A stretch of DNA of 64,000 bases from positions 62,001-126,000 of the forward strand of contig NZ_JAJQQS010000005.1 in the NCBI RefSeq assembly GCF_021228125.1, given 5' to 3'. Position 1 is the first letter of the stretch. Each line of letters starts with the position of its first letter. A program made the translations under genes and the position numbers. Below are positions 1-7,151 of this stretch, piece after piece. The notes beneath the pieces are model-generated. The model did no database searches and was not told the DNA's origin. It saw nothing but the letters and a program-made list of their open reading frames with translations. Source of the DNA: Streptomyces albireticuli (GTDB taxonomy: Bacteria; Actinomycetota; Actinomycetes; Streptomycetales; Streptomycetaceae).

Positions 1-1
1 C

Positions 2-502
2 GCGTACATCCCGGGCCTTCTCCAGACCGAAGAGTACGCAAGGAGCCTGTTCCAGAACACGGTTCCGCCGCTCGCCCCGATCGATGTCGAGCGCCGCGTA
101 TCGTTCCGGATGCAACGGAAGTGCGTCATGCAGAGAACCCCGGCGACGCCCCACACGTTCATGATCCATGAATGCGCCCTGCGGATGCTCCACGCCGGTG
201 TGGACGGACAACGCCGTCAGCTCGACAGGCTCATCGAGGTCAGCGGCCATGAGGGAGTCACCATTCGGGTGATCCCCTTTGCCGCTGGGTCGTTCCCGGG
301 CGCGAATACCTCTGCCACATACGCCGAGGGCGCCGTCCCGAAGCTGGACACCGTCCAGATCGACACCGCCCACGGCTCACTTTTTCTCGACGCCGAAGCC
401 CATCTGGAGAACTACCGAAGCATTCTGAGGTACGCCAAGAAAACCGCCCTCGGCCCCAAGCAGTCGAGGGATTTCATCCGCAGCATCGCAAATCAACTGT
501 GA
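2..502 (+). CDS. DUF5753 domain regulator, 5'-truncated
   Basis: This is the C-terminal 166 residues of a DUF5753 protein. The frame is open from the window edge, so the start and any N-terminal XRE helix-turn-helix lie outside the window. The visible part opens with AYIPGLLQTEEYAR, the hallmark motif at the start of DUF5753, followed by a conserved HEC-LR segment and the GVTIRVIPF strand. Proteins of this family pair with small DUF397 proteins, and the next gene is one, 4 nt downstream. The pair probably acts as a DNA-binding regulator with a small partner. By position it may control the RiPP genes that follow, which is inference. Confidence 0.9.
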   Translation, partial: AYIPGLLQTEEYARSLFQNTVPPLAPIDVERRVSFRMQRKCVMQRTPATPHTFMIHECALRMLHAGVDGQRRQLDRLIEVSGHEGVTIRVIPFAAGSFPGANTSATYAEGAVPKLDTVQIDTAHGSLFLDAEAHLENYRSILRYAKKTALGPKQSRDFIRSIANQL

Positions 503-506
503 AGGC

Positions 507-704
507 ATGAAGATGTCGAAGGCCAAGTGGCAGAAGTCGTCCTTTTCCGGCGATAGAGATGAATGCGTGGAAGCAGCCGGGCTCGACGGGAAGATCCTGA
601 TCCGGGAGAGCGATGACCCCGAGGCGGTCGTCACCACCACTCCCGCCCGATGGCGCACCTTCATCTGTGACGTCAAGTCCGGCGAGTTCGACCACCTGAT
701 CTAG
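507..704 (+). CDS. DUF397 family small protein
   Basis: A 65-residue protein with the full DUF397 pattern: the W-x-KSSFSG motif near residues 8-14, an ECVEAA segment, and the terminal W-x-x-F-x-x-x-V-K-x-G-x-F pattern. It starts 4 nt after the DUF5753 gene, so the two are probably co-translated. ATG codons at 507 and 513 are both possible starts. DUF397 proteins are the usual partners of XRE/DUF5753 regulators in actinobacteria. The biochemical role of the family is poorly defined. Confidence 0.92.
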   Translation: MKMSKAKWQKSSFSGDRDECVEAAGLDGKILIRESDDPEAVVTTTPARWRTFICDVKSGEFDHLI

Positions 705-721
705 CGATCTTCCGGACCCCC

Positions 722-753
722 GAGCCTCCCATCCTCGCAGGTGGGGGGCTTTT
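722..753 (+). terminator. Intrinsic terminator after DUF5753/DUF397 pair
   Basis: AGCCTCCC pairs with GGGGGGCT (one G-T pair) around a short loop and is followed by TTTT. It lies 18 nt beyond the DUF397 stop and separates this pair from the RiPP transcription unit. Confidence 0.7.
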
Positions 754-763
754 GGCATATGCC

Positions 764-818
764 GGTGCAAGTGTTTTCCGGTGCACTCTTGCACCGAAGT
801 TTTTGGCGGCGCTACGTT
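764..818 (+). promoter_or_regulatory. Promoter with overlapping inverted-repeat operator for the RiPP cluster
   Basis: A sigma-70-like promoter is visible: TTGCAC at 789-794, an 18-nt spacer and TACGTT at 813-818. The inverted repeat GGTGCA-ctct-TGCACC at 780-795 overlaps the -35 box. A further direct copy of CCGGTGCA lies 16 bp upstream at 762-769. This is the only obvious promoter between the regulator pair and the Nudix/tgm genes. The XRE/DUF5753 protein encoded just upstream is the natural candidate to bind it, which is inferred from position only. Confidence 0.6.
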
Positions 819-938
819 CTTCCCCTGCACCGCCCCGTCGGGCGAACGACAGGCAGATCCACGTCCGACGGCGGCACAACTCCCCGTTCATCAACGAAGG
901 TTGACTGGGGCCCCACCGCGCAAGGAGTGCATGAGTCA

Positions 939-1462
939 ATGGCGCCGAAGGTGACACTGAACGAGTCCTGGACGAACCCCCCGCCCCGCAGGCTGGCAGG
1001 GCTGGCACGTATCACCAACAACCAAGGAAAGGTACTCGTGCTGCTGTCCGGCCGAGGCCGGACCTGGCTGCTGCCCGGGGGGGGATGGCCATCGCGGGCG
1101 AGACGGCCGCCGACGCGGTCAGGTACCAGATCCGCCGAAAGCTCCGACTGCACGTGGAGGTGGGCCCGGCGATCGCGATCGACCACGTCACGGCGAACCG
1201 CGAGGACGGCGCGGCGGAGGGCATCAACATCGTGTTCGAGTGCGGCGAGTTGTCAGCGGCGCAGATCGCGTCGATCAGCCTTCCCCCGGCACGCGAGGGC
1301 CGGGAGCCGGAGATCCTGAAGTACACGTTTATGGGCCACGAGGAGCTCATGGAAAACGTTCCGCAATGGCGCAGGGCCATGGCCGCGGAAGCGGCCACGG
1401 TGGCCCGGGTGGGCATCCCGTACCTGGAAGACGGAAAGCCGGTGTCCAACCGCGCCGCCTAG
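939..1462 (+). pseudogene. Nudix-fold protein disrupted at a G8 run
   Basis: Two frames together give one Nudix-like protein. Frame A starts at ATG 939, preceded by AAGGAG, and reads through AGLARITNNQGKVLVLL to the glycine loop LLPGG. At the run of eight Gs (1077-1084) the sense continues in another frame from 1085 (MAIAGETAADAV...) to the stop at 1462. Removing two Gs or adding one restores a single frame of about 173 residues. The rejoined Nudix box keeps the first G and E (G-x5-E) but has YQIRRKLRL where REUxEExGU is expected, so the metal-binding glutamates are missing and hydrolysis is doubtful. It sits at the head of the tgm genes. It could be a sequencing error, a true pseudogene or a slippage-controlled gene. 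Confidence 0.75.
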
Positions 1463-1567
1463 CCCCGTTCAAGCACCGCCGCCACCTGTGTGACGGCCAC
1501 GGCCGGGCGCCCGCGGGGGGATCGTCCGGCCAGTCCCCGTCCGATCGACCACGAGAGGACAACGGTT

Positions 1568-1858
1568 GTGACCACTGTTGCGCACCCGCGGGATGCCTTC
1601 CCGCTCACTCCCGAAGGGGGGCGGCTCGTTCGCAGCGACGAGCCGCCGACCCGGACCCGCCCATGGATCCTGCGCTTCGCGCACATCCCCGACGCCACAC
1701 AGGCGACAGCGAAGCCCCCCGCCCGCTACGACGACGAGTCACAGATGTCCGTCGCCCTGTTCGACGGGCCGCTGCCGTACATGCAGACGGACACGCCCAC
1801 CATCCCGGACGGCGACCCCGAAAACCCGCCGCCCCTCGACGAGGGCCCGAAGGACTGA
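1568..1858 (+). CDS. tgmA: Graspetide precursor peptide (ATP-grasp-modified RiPP)
   Basis: A 96-residue precursor of the TgmA type. A GTG start at 1568 is chosen because GAGAGGA lies 8 nt upstream; the frame is open further upstream, but without a ribosome site. The leader holds the family landmarks FPLTPEGGRL (residues 11-20), RPW (31-33) and a YD segment (54-55). The C-terminal stretch from about residue 70 has Thr74, Thr76 and Thr78 followed by acidic residues Asp81, Asp83, Glu85, Asp91, Glu92 and Asp96, which suit omega-ester crosslinking by an ATP-grasp ligase. Asp81-Gly82 is a plausible aspartimide site for the downstream PIMT homologue. The exact ring pattern and cleavage site cannot be read from sequence. 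Confidence 0.85.
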   Translation: MTTVAHPRDAFPLTPEGGRLVRSDEPPTRTRPWILRFAHIPDATQATAKPPARYDDESQMSVALFDGPLPYMQTDTPTIPDGDPENPPPLDEGPKD

Positions 1859-1865
1859 GAGTCCC

Positions 1866-2834
1866 ATGTCCCCCATCCTCGTGATCGCCGCACGTGACGA
1901 CTGGCCGACCGACCGCGTCGTGCACGTGCTCGCGGACCGAGGGGCGACGGTGTTCCGCATGGACACCGCGGAGTTTCCGCAGGCACTCACCCTCGCCGGG
2001 CGCATCGACGCCCGGCGAGGGTGGACCGGCGGACTCGCCACCTCACACCGCGCCGTCGACCTCGCCGACATCACCGCCACCTACTACCGCGCCCCCAACA
2101 TGTTCCAGCTCGCCGCAAACATGTCAGGGCCCGAATACAGGTTCGCCGCGGCTCAAGCACGAGCAGGGCTCGGCGGAATCCTGTCCGCGCTCGACTGCCG
2201 ATGGGTCAGCCACCCCGCGGCGATGTCGCGCGCCGAGTACAAGCCGATCCAGCTCGCCGCCGCACGTGAGTGCGGCCTCACCATCCCACCCACCCTGATC
2301 ACCAACACCCCCGACACCGTCCGCGCGTTCGCCGGTGACACCGGCGGACCGCTGATCTGCAAACCCGTGGCGACCCCCGCCTTCATCGAGGGCGGCCAAC
2401 TCAAGATCGTCTACACGCGCAAGCTCACCGCGCACGACCTCGACGACCTGACCGGCATCGACACGACCGCCCACCTCTTCCAACGCTGGGTCGACAAGAC
2501 CCACGAGGTGCGGCTCACCGTCGTCGGCGACCGCACGCTCGCCGCCGAGGTCCACGCCGGCAGTGCCGAAGCACACACGGACTGGCGCAGCGACTACCGC
2601 TCACTGACCTACCGGGCCACCGAGACCCCGAACGACGTCGCCACCGGAGTCCGACGCCTGATGCGCCGCCTGGATCTCCGGTTCGGTGCCCTGGACTTCA
2701 TCGTGTCGCCGGACGGGACATGGACGTTCCTGGAAGTGAACCCGTGCGGGCAGTGGGACTGGATCCAGCACGCCACAGGCCTGCCCATCGCTGAAGCCAT
2801 CGCGGACGAACTGATGACAGGAGCCGCCGAGTGA
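1866..2834 (+). CDS. tgmB: ATP-grasp ribosomal peptide maturase
   Basis: A 322-residue ATP-grasp ligase of the TgmB/MvdD-like type. It activates side-chain carboxylates of the precursor with ATP to form omega-ester or omega-amide crosslinks. The start is the ATG 7 nt after tgmA. The N-terminal domain opens ILVIAARDDWPTDRVV. The central ATP-binding part includes LICKPVATPAFIEGG, and the C-terminal metal site is FLEVNPCGQWDWIQ, the family signature that supplies the Glu and Asn for Mg-ATP. The length is normal for the family. It overlaps the next gene by 4 bp, so maturation enzymes are co-translated. Confidence 0.92.
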   Translation: MSPILVIAARDDWPTDRVVHVLADRGATVFRMDTAEFPQALTLAGRIDARRGWTGGLATSHRAVDLADITATYYRAPNMFQLAANMSGPEYRFAAAQARAGLGGILSALDCRWVSHPAAMSRAEYKPIQLAAARECGLTIPPTLITNTPDTVRAFAGDTGGPLICKPVATPAFIEGGQLKIVYTRKLTAHDLDDLTGIDTTAHLFQRWVDKTHEVRLTVVGDRTLAAEVHAGSAEAHTDWRSDYRSLTYRATETPNDVATGVRRLMRRLDLRFGALDFIVSPDGTWTFLEVNPCGQWDWIQHATGLPIAEAIADELMTGAAE

Positions 2835-4030
2835 CCGACCCCACCCTCGACGCCGCCCGCCCCTACATGATCGCGCTCGCCGACGAACTGAAGACCTCCG
2901 GCGCTCTCCGGTCGCCCCGGTGGGCCCGGGCATTCACCGACGTCCCCCGACACCTCTTCGTACCGGAGTGGTACGAGCAGGAGACCGACCAGCGCGGCTT
3001 CGCCGTCTGGCGCCACCGCCGGATCGACAACGCCACCGACGACCTCGCCGCCGCCTACCGCGACATCACCCTCGTCACCGCCCTCGACCCTGCCACGGCC
3101 AAGCAGGTCGACGACCACGCATGGACCGGGGTGGCCACTTCCTCCAGCACCCTGCCCCGGCTCATGGCCGGGATGCTGGAGACCCTCGCCCCCGACGATG
3201 AACACCTCGTCCTCGAAATCGGCACGGGCACCGGGTACAACGCGGCCCTGCTGAGCGCCCGTCTCGGCGACAGCCGTGTCTACTCCGTCGACGTCGACCC
3301 CGGCCTCGTCGAGACCGCCCGCACCCGCCTCGCCGCCGCCGGCTATACGCCCCACCTCGCTGTCGGCGACGGCCGCGAGGGATACCCGGGCTCCGCTACT
3401 TCCTTCGACCGGATCATCGCCACCTGCTCGGTCACCCACCTCCCCGCCGCGTGGATCGAGCGGACCAGGCCCGGCGGGGCGATCCTCACCGATCTCGCAC
3501 TCGGCATCGAGGGCGGTCTCGTCCACGTCACCGTCGACAACGGGCGACGGGCCACCGGTGGCTTCACCGCCACCGCGGGGCGCTTCATGGCGGCACGCGC
3601 GGACGCCCGCGCCTACTCCACCCCCGACCGGTCCCCCCGTGCCCCCGAAGCGGACACCCGCCCCACCGTCGTCACGGCCGCGGACATCCGAGCGAACTAT
3701 CCCTTCCGCCTCGTGCTCTCCTTCTTCCTGCCCGATGCCCGCCTCGTCTACAACACCGATGACACCGGCACGGCACTTCAGCTCCAGTGCCCCGACGGCT
3801 CGTGGGCCCGCGTGCCACTCAGCGGCGATCACACCGACCACGTCACCCACGGCGGATCACCGGACCTGTGGCACCAGGTCGAGGGCGCGTGGCACTGGTG
3901 GGACCGCCACGACCGCCCCGCACAAGAACAGTTCGGGTACGTCCGTGACCCCGATGGCCGTGCCGCCGCCTGGTACCGCCCCGACGGCCACCGGTGGGAA
4001 CTCACCGCCGGCGGCCGGCCCCAGGCCTGA
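2831..4030 (+). CDS. tgmC: PIMT-like methyltransferase of ATP-grasp peptide system
   Basis: A 399-residue SAM-dependent enzyme related to protein-L-isoaspartate O-methyltransferase, starting at a GTG that overlaps the tgmB stop (GTGA). The SAM-binding motif is LVLEIGTGTGYNAALLSARL (residues about 122-141), followed by the acidic SVDVDP strand and DRIIATCSVTHLPAAW. A C-terminal extension of about 170 residues is typical of the grasp-associated family. In fuscimiditide-type systems the homologue methylates an Asp of the crosslinked peptide, which then cyclises to an aspartimide. The same chemistry is inferred here from the gene set and the Asp-Gly in the precursor. Confidence 0.88.
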   Translation: MTDPTLDAARPYMIALADELKTSGALRSPRWARAFTDVPRHLFVPEWYEQETDQRGFAVWRHRRIDNATDDLAAAYRDITLVTALDPATAKQVDDHAWTGVATSSSTLPRLMAGMLETLAPDDEHLVLEIGTGTGYNAALLSARLGDSRVYSVDVDPGLVETARTRLAAAGYTPHLAVGDGREGYPGSATSFDRIIATCSVTHLPAAWIERTRPGGAILTDLALGIEGGLVHVTVDNGRRATGGFTATAGRFMAARADARAYSTPDRSPRAPEADTRPTVVTAADIRANYPFRLVLSFFLPDARLVYNTDDTGTALQLQCPDGSWARVPLSGDHTDHVTHGGSPDLWHQVEGAWHWWDRHDRPAQEQFGYVRDPDGRAAAWYRPDGHRWELTAGGRPQA

Positions 4031-4031
4031 G

Positions 4032-4068
4032 GGCGGCCCCGGTCCGCAGGTCGCGGTCCGGGGCCGCC
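4032..4068 (+). terminator. Terminator hairpin after tgmC
   Basis: A perfect 11-bp stem, GGCGGCCCCGG (4032-4042) with CCGGGGCCGCC (4058-4068), begins one base after the tgmC stop. There is no T tail, as is usual in high-GC actinobacteria. Confidence 0.65.
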
Positions 4069-4228
4069 GAGTGTCCTCGGAACAGCGGAGGCGGTCCGGC
4101 GTCGAAGGAGGTGCGGGCGCGCGCTGTTCGACGGGTCCCGCGAAACTTCTTCCGGCCCGCTGTCACATTCCCCCGGCGCGCTCCGTCAGTGCGGTGAAAG
4201 CCACGCACGACACGGAGGGAACACCACA

Positions 4229-4735
4229 ATGACCGCACGTCCCATCACCGCAGAGATCCCGGCGCGCCCCCGGATGGCCCGGGACCCGCTGGAGCTCGTG
4301 CCCGAGGTGGCGGAGGTTTCGGCGGCCCTGTTCAAGGCCACCGGCAACCGTTCCGTGCCCCGGGCCACGATCAGTCTGGTCCAGCTGCGCGCCGGGCAGA
4401 TCGTCGGCAGCACCTACCTGACCGTTCTGCACACGGGTTTCCTGCGCAAGGCCGGGGAGTCCGAGGAGCGGATCACCTCGGTGGCGTCCTGGCAGGACTC
4501 GCCGTACTTCACCGGCGCCGAGCGGGCCGCGCTGGCGCTCGTCGAAGCGGTGCTCCAGCCGTCCGCGCACGGCGAGCGGGTGTCCGACGAGCTGTACGCC
4601 GAGGTGTCCGGGCACTACGACGACAAGGCGCTGGCCACCCTGACCGTCGCCATCGGGCAGGTGAACTTCTTCGTGCCCATCGCCCTGATCGCCAAGCCGG
4701 TCCCCGGGCGGTCGTTCACCGACCCCTGGGCCTGA
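4229..4735 (+). CDS. Carboxymuconolactone decarboxylase-like (AhpD fold) protein lacking CxxC
   Basis: A 168-residue AhpD/CMD-fold protein. The diagnostic helix aligns as VQLRAGQIVGSTYLTVLHTGFLRKAGE, but the position of the redox CxxC is STYL, so both catalytic cysteines are absent while the downstream His and the KAGESEERI segment remain. A peroxidase or disulfide role is therefore unlikely; it may be a structural or non-redox relative. It appears to be a single-gene unit, with hairpins on both sides (4032-4068 and 4765-4790). CMD-like proteins are frequent ECF41 sigma targets, but here the ECF41 gene is 32 kb away. Function unknown. Confidence 0.85.
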   Translation: MTARPITAEIPARPRMARDPLELVPEVAEVSAALFKATGNRSVPRATISLVQLRAGQIVGSTYLTVLHTGFLRKAGESEERITSVASWQDSPYFTGAERAALALVEAVLQPSAHGERVSDELYAEVSGHYDDKALATLTVAIGQVNFFVPIALIAKPVPGRSFTDPWA

Positions 4736-4764
4736 GGCCCGACCGCGGGCCGGACGGGCTTACG

Positions 4765-4790
4765 CCGCCCGGCTGACGTCGGCCGGGCGG
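4765..4790. terminator. Hairpin terminator after AhpD-like gene
   Basis: CCGCCCGGC (4765-4773) pairs perfectly with GCCGGGCGG (4782-4790) around an 8-nt loop, about 30 nt beyond the stop codon. Confidence 0.6.
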
Positions 4791-4878
4791 GGCGTGACGC
4801 GCGGTGCCGGGCCGCGTTGGCCAGGCGCGGCCGTCCCCGGCCGGCGCCGAACACGCACCCGAACCCCCGGAGCCCGCT

Positions 4879-5487
4879 GTGACCAGGCATCCCCTCCGCG
4901 CTCTCGCCCTCGCCGTGACCTCGCTGACCGCCGTGGCCACGTCCGCCCCGCAGACCGCCGACGCGGCGGCACCCGCCGGGACGCCGGTCACCCTCTGTCC
5001 GACCGACGCCGCCGCGGCCGCCTTGCGCGACGCGCGGATCCGGCTGACGGCCGTCGCGCCGTCCACCCTGGTCACCGAGGGGGGACGGGCGTGCGTGCGG
5101 ACGAGCGTGGAGACCGCCGGGCGGATCAACCCGGACCTCTCCGGGCGGGGCGCGGCCGGCGGGGGCGGCTTCGCCTTCCACCGCGGTCAGCGGCGGGTGG
5201 CGTTCGAGGACCTGGCGGCCTCGGTCACCCCGGACCGGAACATGATCACCTCGGCCGTCCACCACGGCAGGCGGATCGACGTCCTCACCTCGCCGACGGC
5301 CCGGCTGAAGCTGTACCTGACCAAGGTGAGCGCCGAGGACATCCCCATGAACCTCACCCCGGCCGGCGCGGACGCCCTCGCCGCCGGATTCACCACCAGC
5401 CCCCTGCCCGCGGGCACCCGGGTCTTCACGGGGAGCACGGGCGTCGACGTCCTGGAGCAGGTCACCGGCCTGCTCGGACCGCGATAG
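4879..5487 (+). CDS. Secreted protein, possibly HtaA-like
   Basis: A 202-residue predicted exported protein. GTG 4879 is preferred because it puts a normal signal peptide at the N terminus (MTRHPLRALALAV, a hydrophobic core, then cleavage near the ADAAA segment); an in-frame start at 4804 would bury it. The mature part has two cysteines, a Gly-rich turn (GRGAAGGGGF) followed by strand-like segments, a LTPAGADALAAGF motif and a terminal phrase on exceeding a threshold-like loop. This resembles the HtaA/DUF secreted beta-sandwich proteins of streptomycetes, but the match is weak. It converges on the sigma factor gene with only 3 nt between the stops. Confidence 0.7.
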   Translation: MTRHPLRALALAVTSLTAVATSAPQTADAAAPAGTPVTLCPTDAAAAALRDARIRLTAVAPSTLVTEGGRACVRTSVETAGRINPDLSGRGAAGGGGFAFHRGQRRVAFEDLAASVTPDRNMITSAVHHGRRIDVLTSPTARLKLYLTKVSAEDIPMNLTPAGADALAAGFTTSPLPAGTRVFTGSTGVDVLEQVTGLLGPR

Positions 5488-5490
5488 CGG

Positions 5491-6030
5491 TCAGGCCGCC
5501 CGCGAGAGCTCCGGGTCCTCCCGGAGCTTCCCGAGCGCCCGCGAAACCGCGCTCTTCACCGTCCCCACCGAGACCCCCAGCAGCTCCGCCGTCTGCACCT
5601 CGGTGAGGTCCTCGTAATACCTGAGGACGACCATCGCCCGCTGCCGCACCGGCAGCCGCAGCACGGCGCGCCACATCGCGTCGCGCAGCGCCTGCGCCTC
5701 CGCCGGGTCCGGCGCGGCCGCGGACTCGCGCTCGGGGAGCTCGTCGTAGGGGAACTCCTCGACCTTGCGCTTGCGCCACTGCGAGGTACGCGTATTCACC
5801 AGGGCCCGGCGGACGTAGCCGTCCAGGGCCCGGTGGTCCTCTATGCGCTCCCACGCGAGATACGTCTTGGTCAGCGCCGTCTGGAGCAGGTCCTCCGCGT
5901 CGCACGGGTTCGCTGTCAGAGAGCGGGCGGTGCGCTGGAGCACCGGTCCGCGTGCCCGTACGTAGGAGGAGAACGACGGGTACACGGCGGTGGATGCGCT
6001 GGTGCACACAGACGTCGTGGTAGCTGTCAT
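5491..6030 (-). CDS. ECF sigma factor, SigE family
   Basis: A 179-residue sigma-70 family protein of the actinobacterial SigE/ECF type. Region 2 covers residues about 15-80 (DAEDLLQTALTKTYLAW, then YVRRALVNTRTSQWRKRK). Region 4 lies near residues 120-170, with LPVRQRAMVVLRYYEDLTE and the helix-turn-helix TAELLGVSVGTVKSAVSRAL. No anti-sigma gene is adjacent; the next co-directional gene upstream is the thiolase/DUF1906 block. The ATG at 6030 has no strong ribosome site, so the start is a little uncertain. Confidence 0.9.
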   Translation of the reverse strand: MTATTTSVCTSASTAVYPSFSSYVRARGPVLQRTARSLTANPCDAEDLLQTALTKTYLAWERIEDHRALDGYVRRALVNTRTSQWRKRKVEEFPYDELPERESAAAPDPAEAQALRDAMWRAVLRLPVRQRAMVVLRYYEDLTEVQTAELLGVSVGTVKSAVSRALGKLREDPELSRAA

Positions 6031-6165
6031 GCCTTAACGCTAGAAGCGCACCTGTACCCGGCGGATCGCCCGCAGGTGCCGAAGGACGGTCCGCCTCAGG
6101 TCGTACTGCTGGTGCTGCCCCCACCTCCTGGAGGGGGAGGGTGCTCAGGGGCCGCCTCGGGGGTC

Positions 6166-6217
6166 GGGGGCGGAGCGGCGCCCGCCGGCCCCGACCGGTG
6201 GCGCCCGCTCCGCCCCC
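6166..6217 (-). terminator. Long GC hairpin after DUF1906 gene
   Basis: GGGGGCGGAGCGG (6166-6178) pairs perfectly with CCGCTCCGCCCCC (6205-6217). It lies 33 nt beyond the stop of the minus-strand DUF1906 gene and upstream of the sigma factor, so it separates the two. Confidence 0.65.
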
Positions 6218-6249
6218 GCCCCCGTCCCCGACGGCGGCGGGAACCGCCG

Positions 6250-7098
6250 TCAGTCGATGATCGCCACCGGGGCGTCCACGAGGTTGCGGTCGATGGTGAT
6301 CCGCCGGCCTCCGTGGGTCTCGGTGACATTGCCCCGGTACTGGTGGATCCGGCGGTGGGGCGTCCACGCCGAGCGGGAGAGCACCGGCTCGCCCGAGGTC
6401 GAGGCGGGGACCTGCCAGCGGGCGAACCACATCAGGTCGGGCAGCCCGCCCGTCCCGTTCCGGCGGGCCCGCTCCATGTGCCGGACGCCGGAGTCGGCGC
6501 TGCTGTAGAAGCCGGCCAGATAGCCGCGGCTGCGCACGGTCGAGCTCCAGCCGCGGACGAAGGACAGCGTCGTCCGGGCACAGGAGGAGTTGTAGTGGTC
6601 GTACGCCTCCATGTCGAGGTAGAGCGGGCTTCGGCGGGCGATGCCGAGCGCGCCGGCCCGGTCGGCGGCCTCGTGGCCCTCCTCCTGGCCCTGGCCGTAG
6701 GGGTCGTAGCTGCTGATGGAGAAGCCCCGCTTGTGCCCGGCCTTGACGCACGGCGACTGCGAGCCGACGAAGATCGGCAGCATCCGCCAGCCGAGGTCGT
6801 CGGCGTCGGCCAGCCAGTTGGCGTTGAGATACGTCTGCCGCGGGCAGGCGCGGGCCCGGCCGGCGAAGTAGACGCCGACGGCACGGTAGTCGGAGGCCCG
6901 CCACGCCCGCATCGCGGACAGCGACGGGGCCTGGCAGGTGTCGAAGCCCCAGCCCCTGAAGACTTCCGCCCCCTCGGACCTGGGATCGCCCCTGTCGTCC
7001 GCCGTGGCGGGCTGGGCGCCGCTGACCAGCTGCGCCATGGCGACCGTCAGAGCGACAAAAAATCCGATGATCTTCCTTAGGCGGTCCAGTCGGTCCAT
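6250..7098 (-). CDS. Secreted DUF1906 (glycoside hydrolase-like) protein
   Basis: A 282-residue exported protein. ATG 7098 is chosen because it starts a good signal peptide (MDRLDRLRKIIGFFVALTV... to the ATADD site); an in-frame start at 7155 is possible. The mature part is a DUF1906 domain: GWGFDTCQAPSLSAMRAW at its start, the YRAVGVYFAGRARACP strand, a central LYLDMEAYDHYN motif with the acidic residues expected of a glycosidase-like TIM barrel, and GFYSSADSGV. The family is related to GH25-type folds and is thought to act on the cell wall or exopolysaccharide, but activity is unproven. No partner gene is nearby. Confidence 0.88.
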   Translation of the reverse strand: MDRLDRLRKIIGFFVALTVAMAQLVSGAQPATADDRGDPRSEGAEVFRGWGFDTCQAPSLSAMRAWRASDYRAVGVYFAGRARACPRQTYLNANWLADADDLGWRMLPIFVGSQSPCVKAGHKRGFSISSYDPYGQGQEEGHEAADRAGALGIARRSPLYLDMEAYDHYNSSCARTTLSFVRGWSSTVRSRGYLAGFYSSADSGVRHMERARRNGTGGLPDLMWFARWQVPASTSGEPVLSRSAWTPHRRIHQYRGNVTETHGGRRITIDRNLVDAPVAIID

Positions 7099-7151
7099 AC
7101 GCCGAGTGATAGGCGCCCCGGACCGGCCTCCCCCGCTGACACGCCCTCGGT

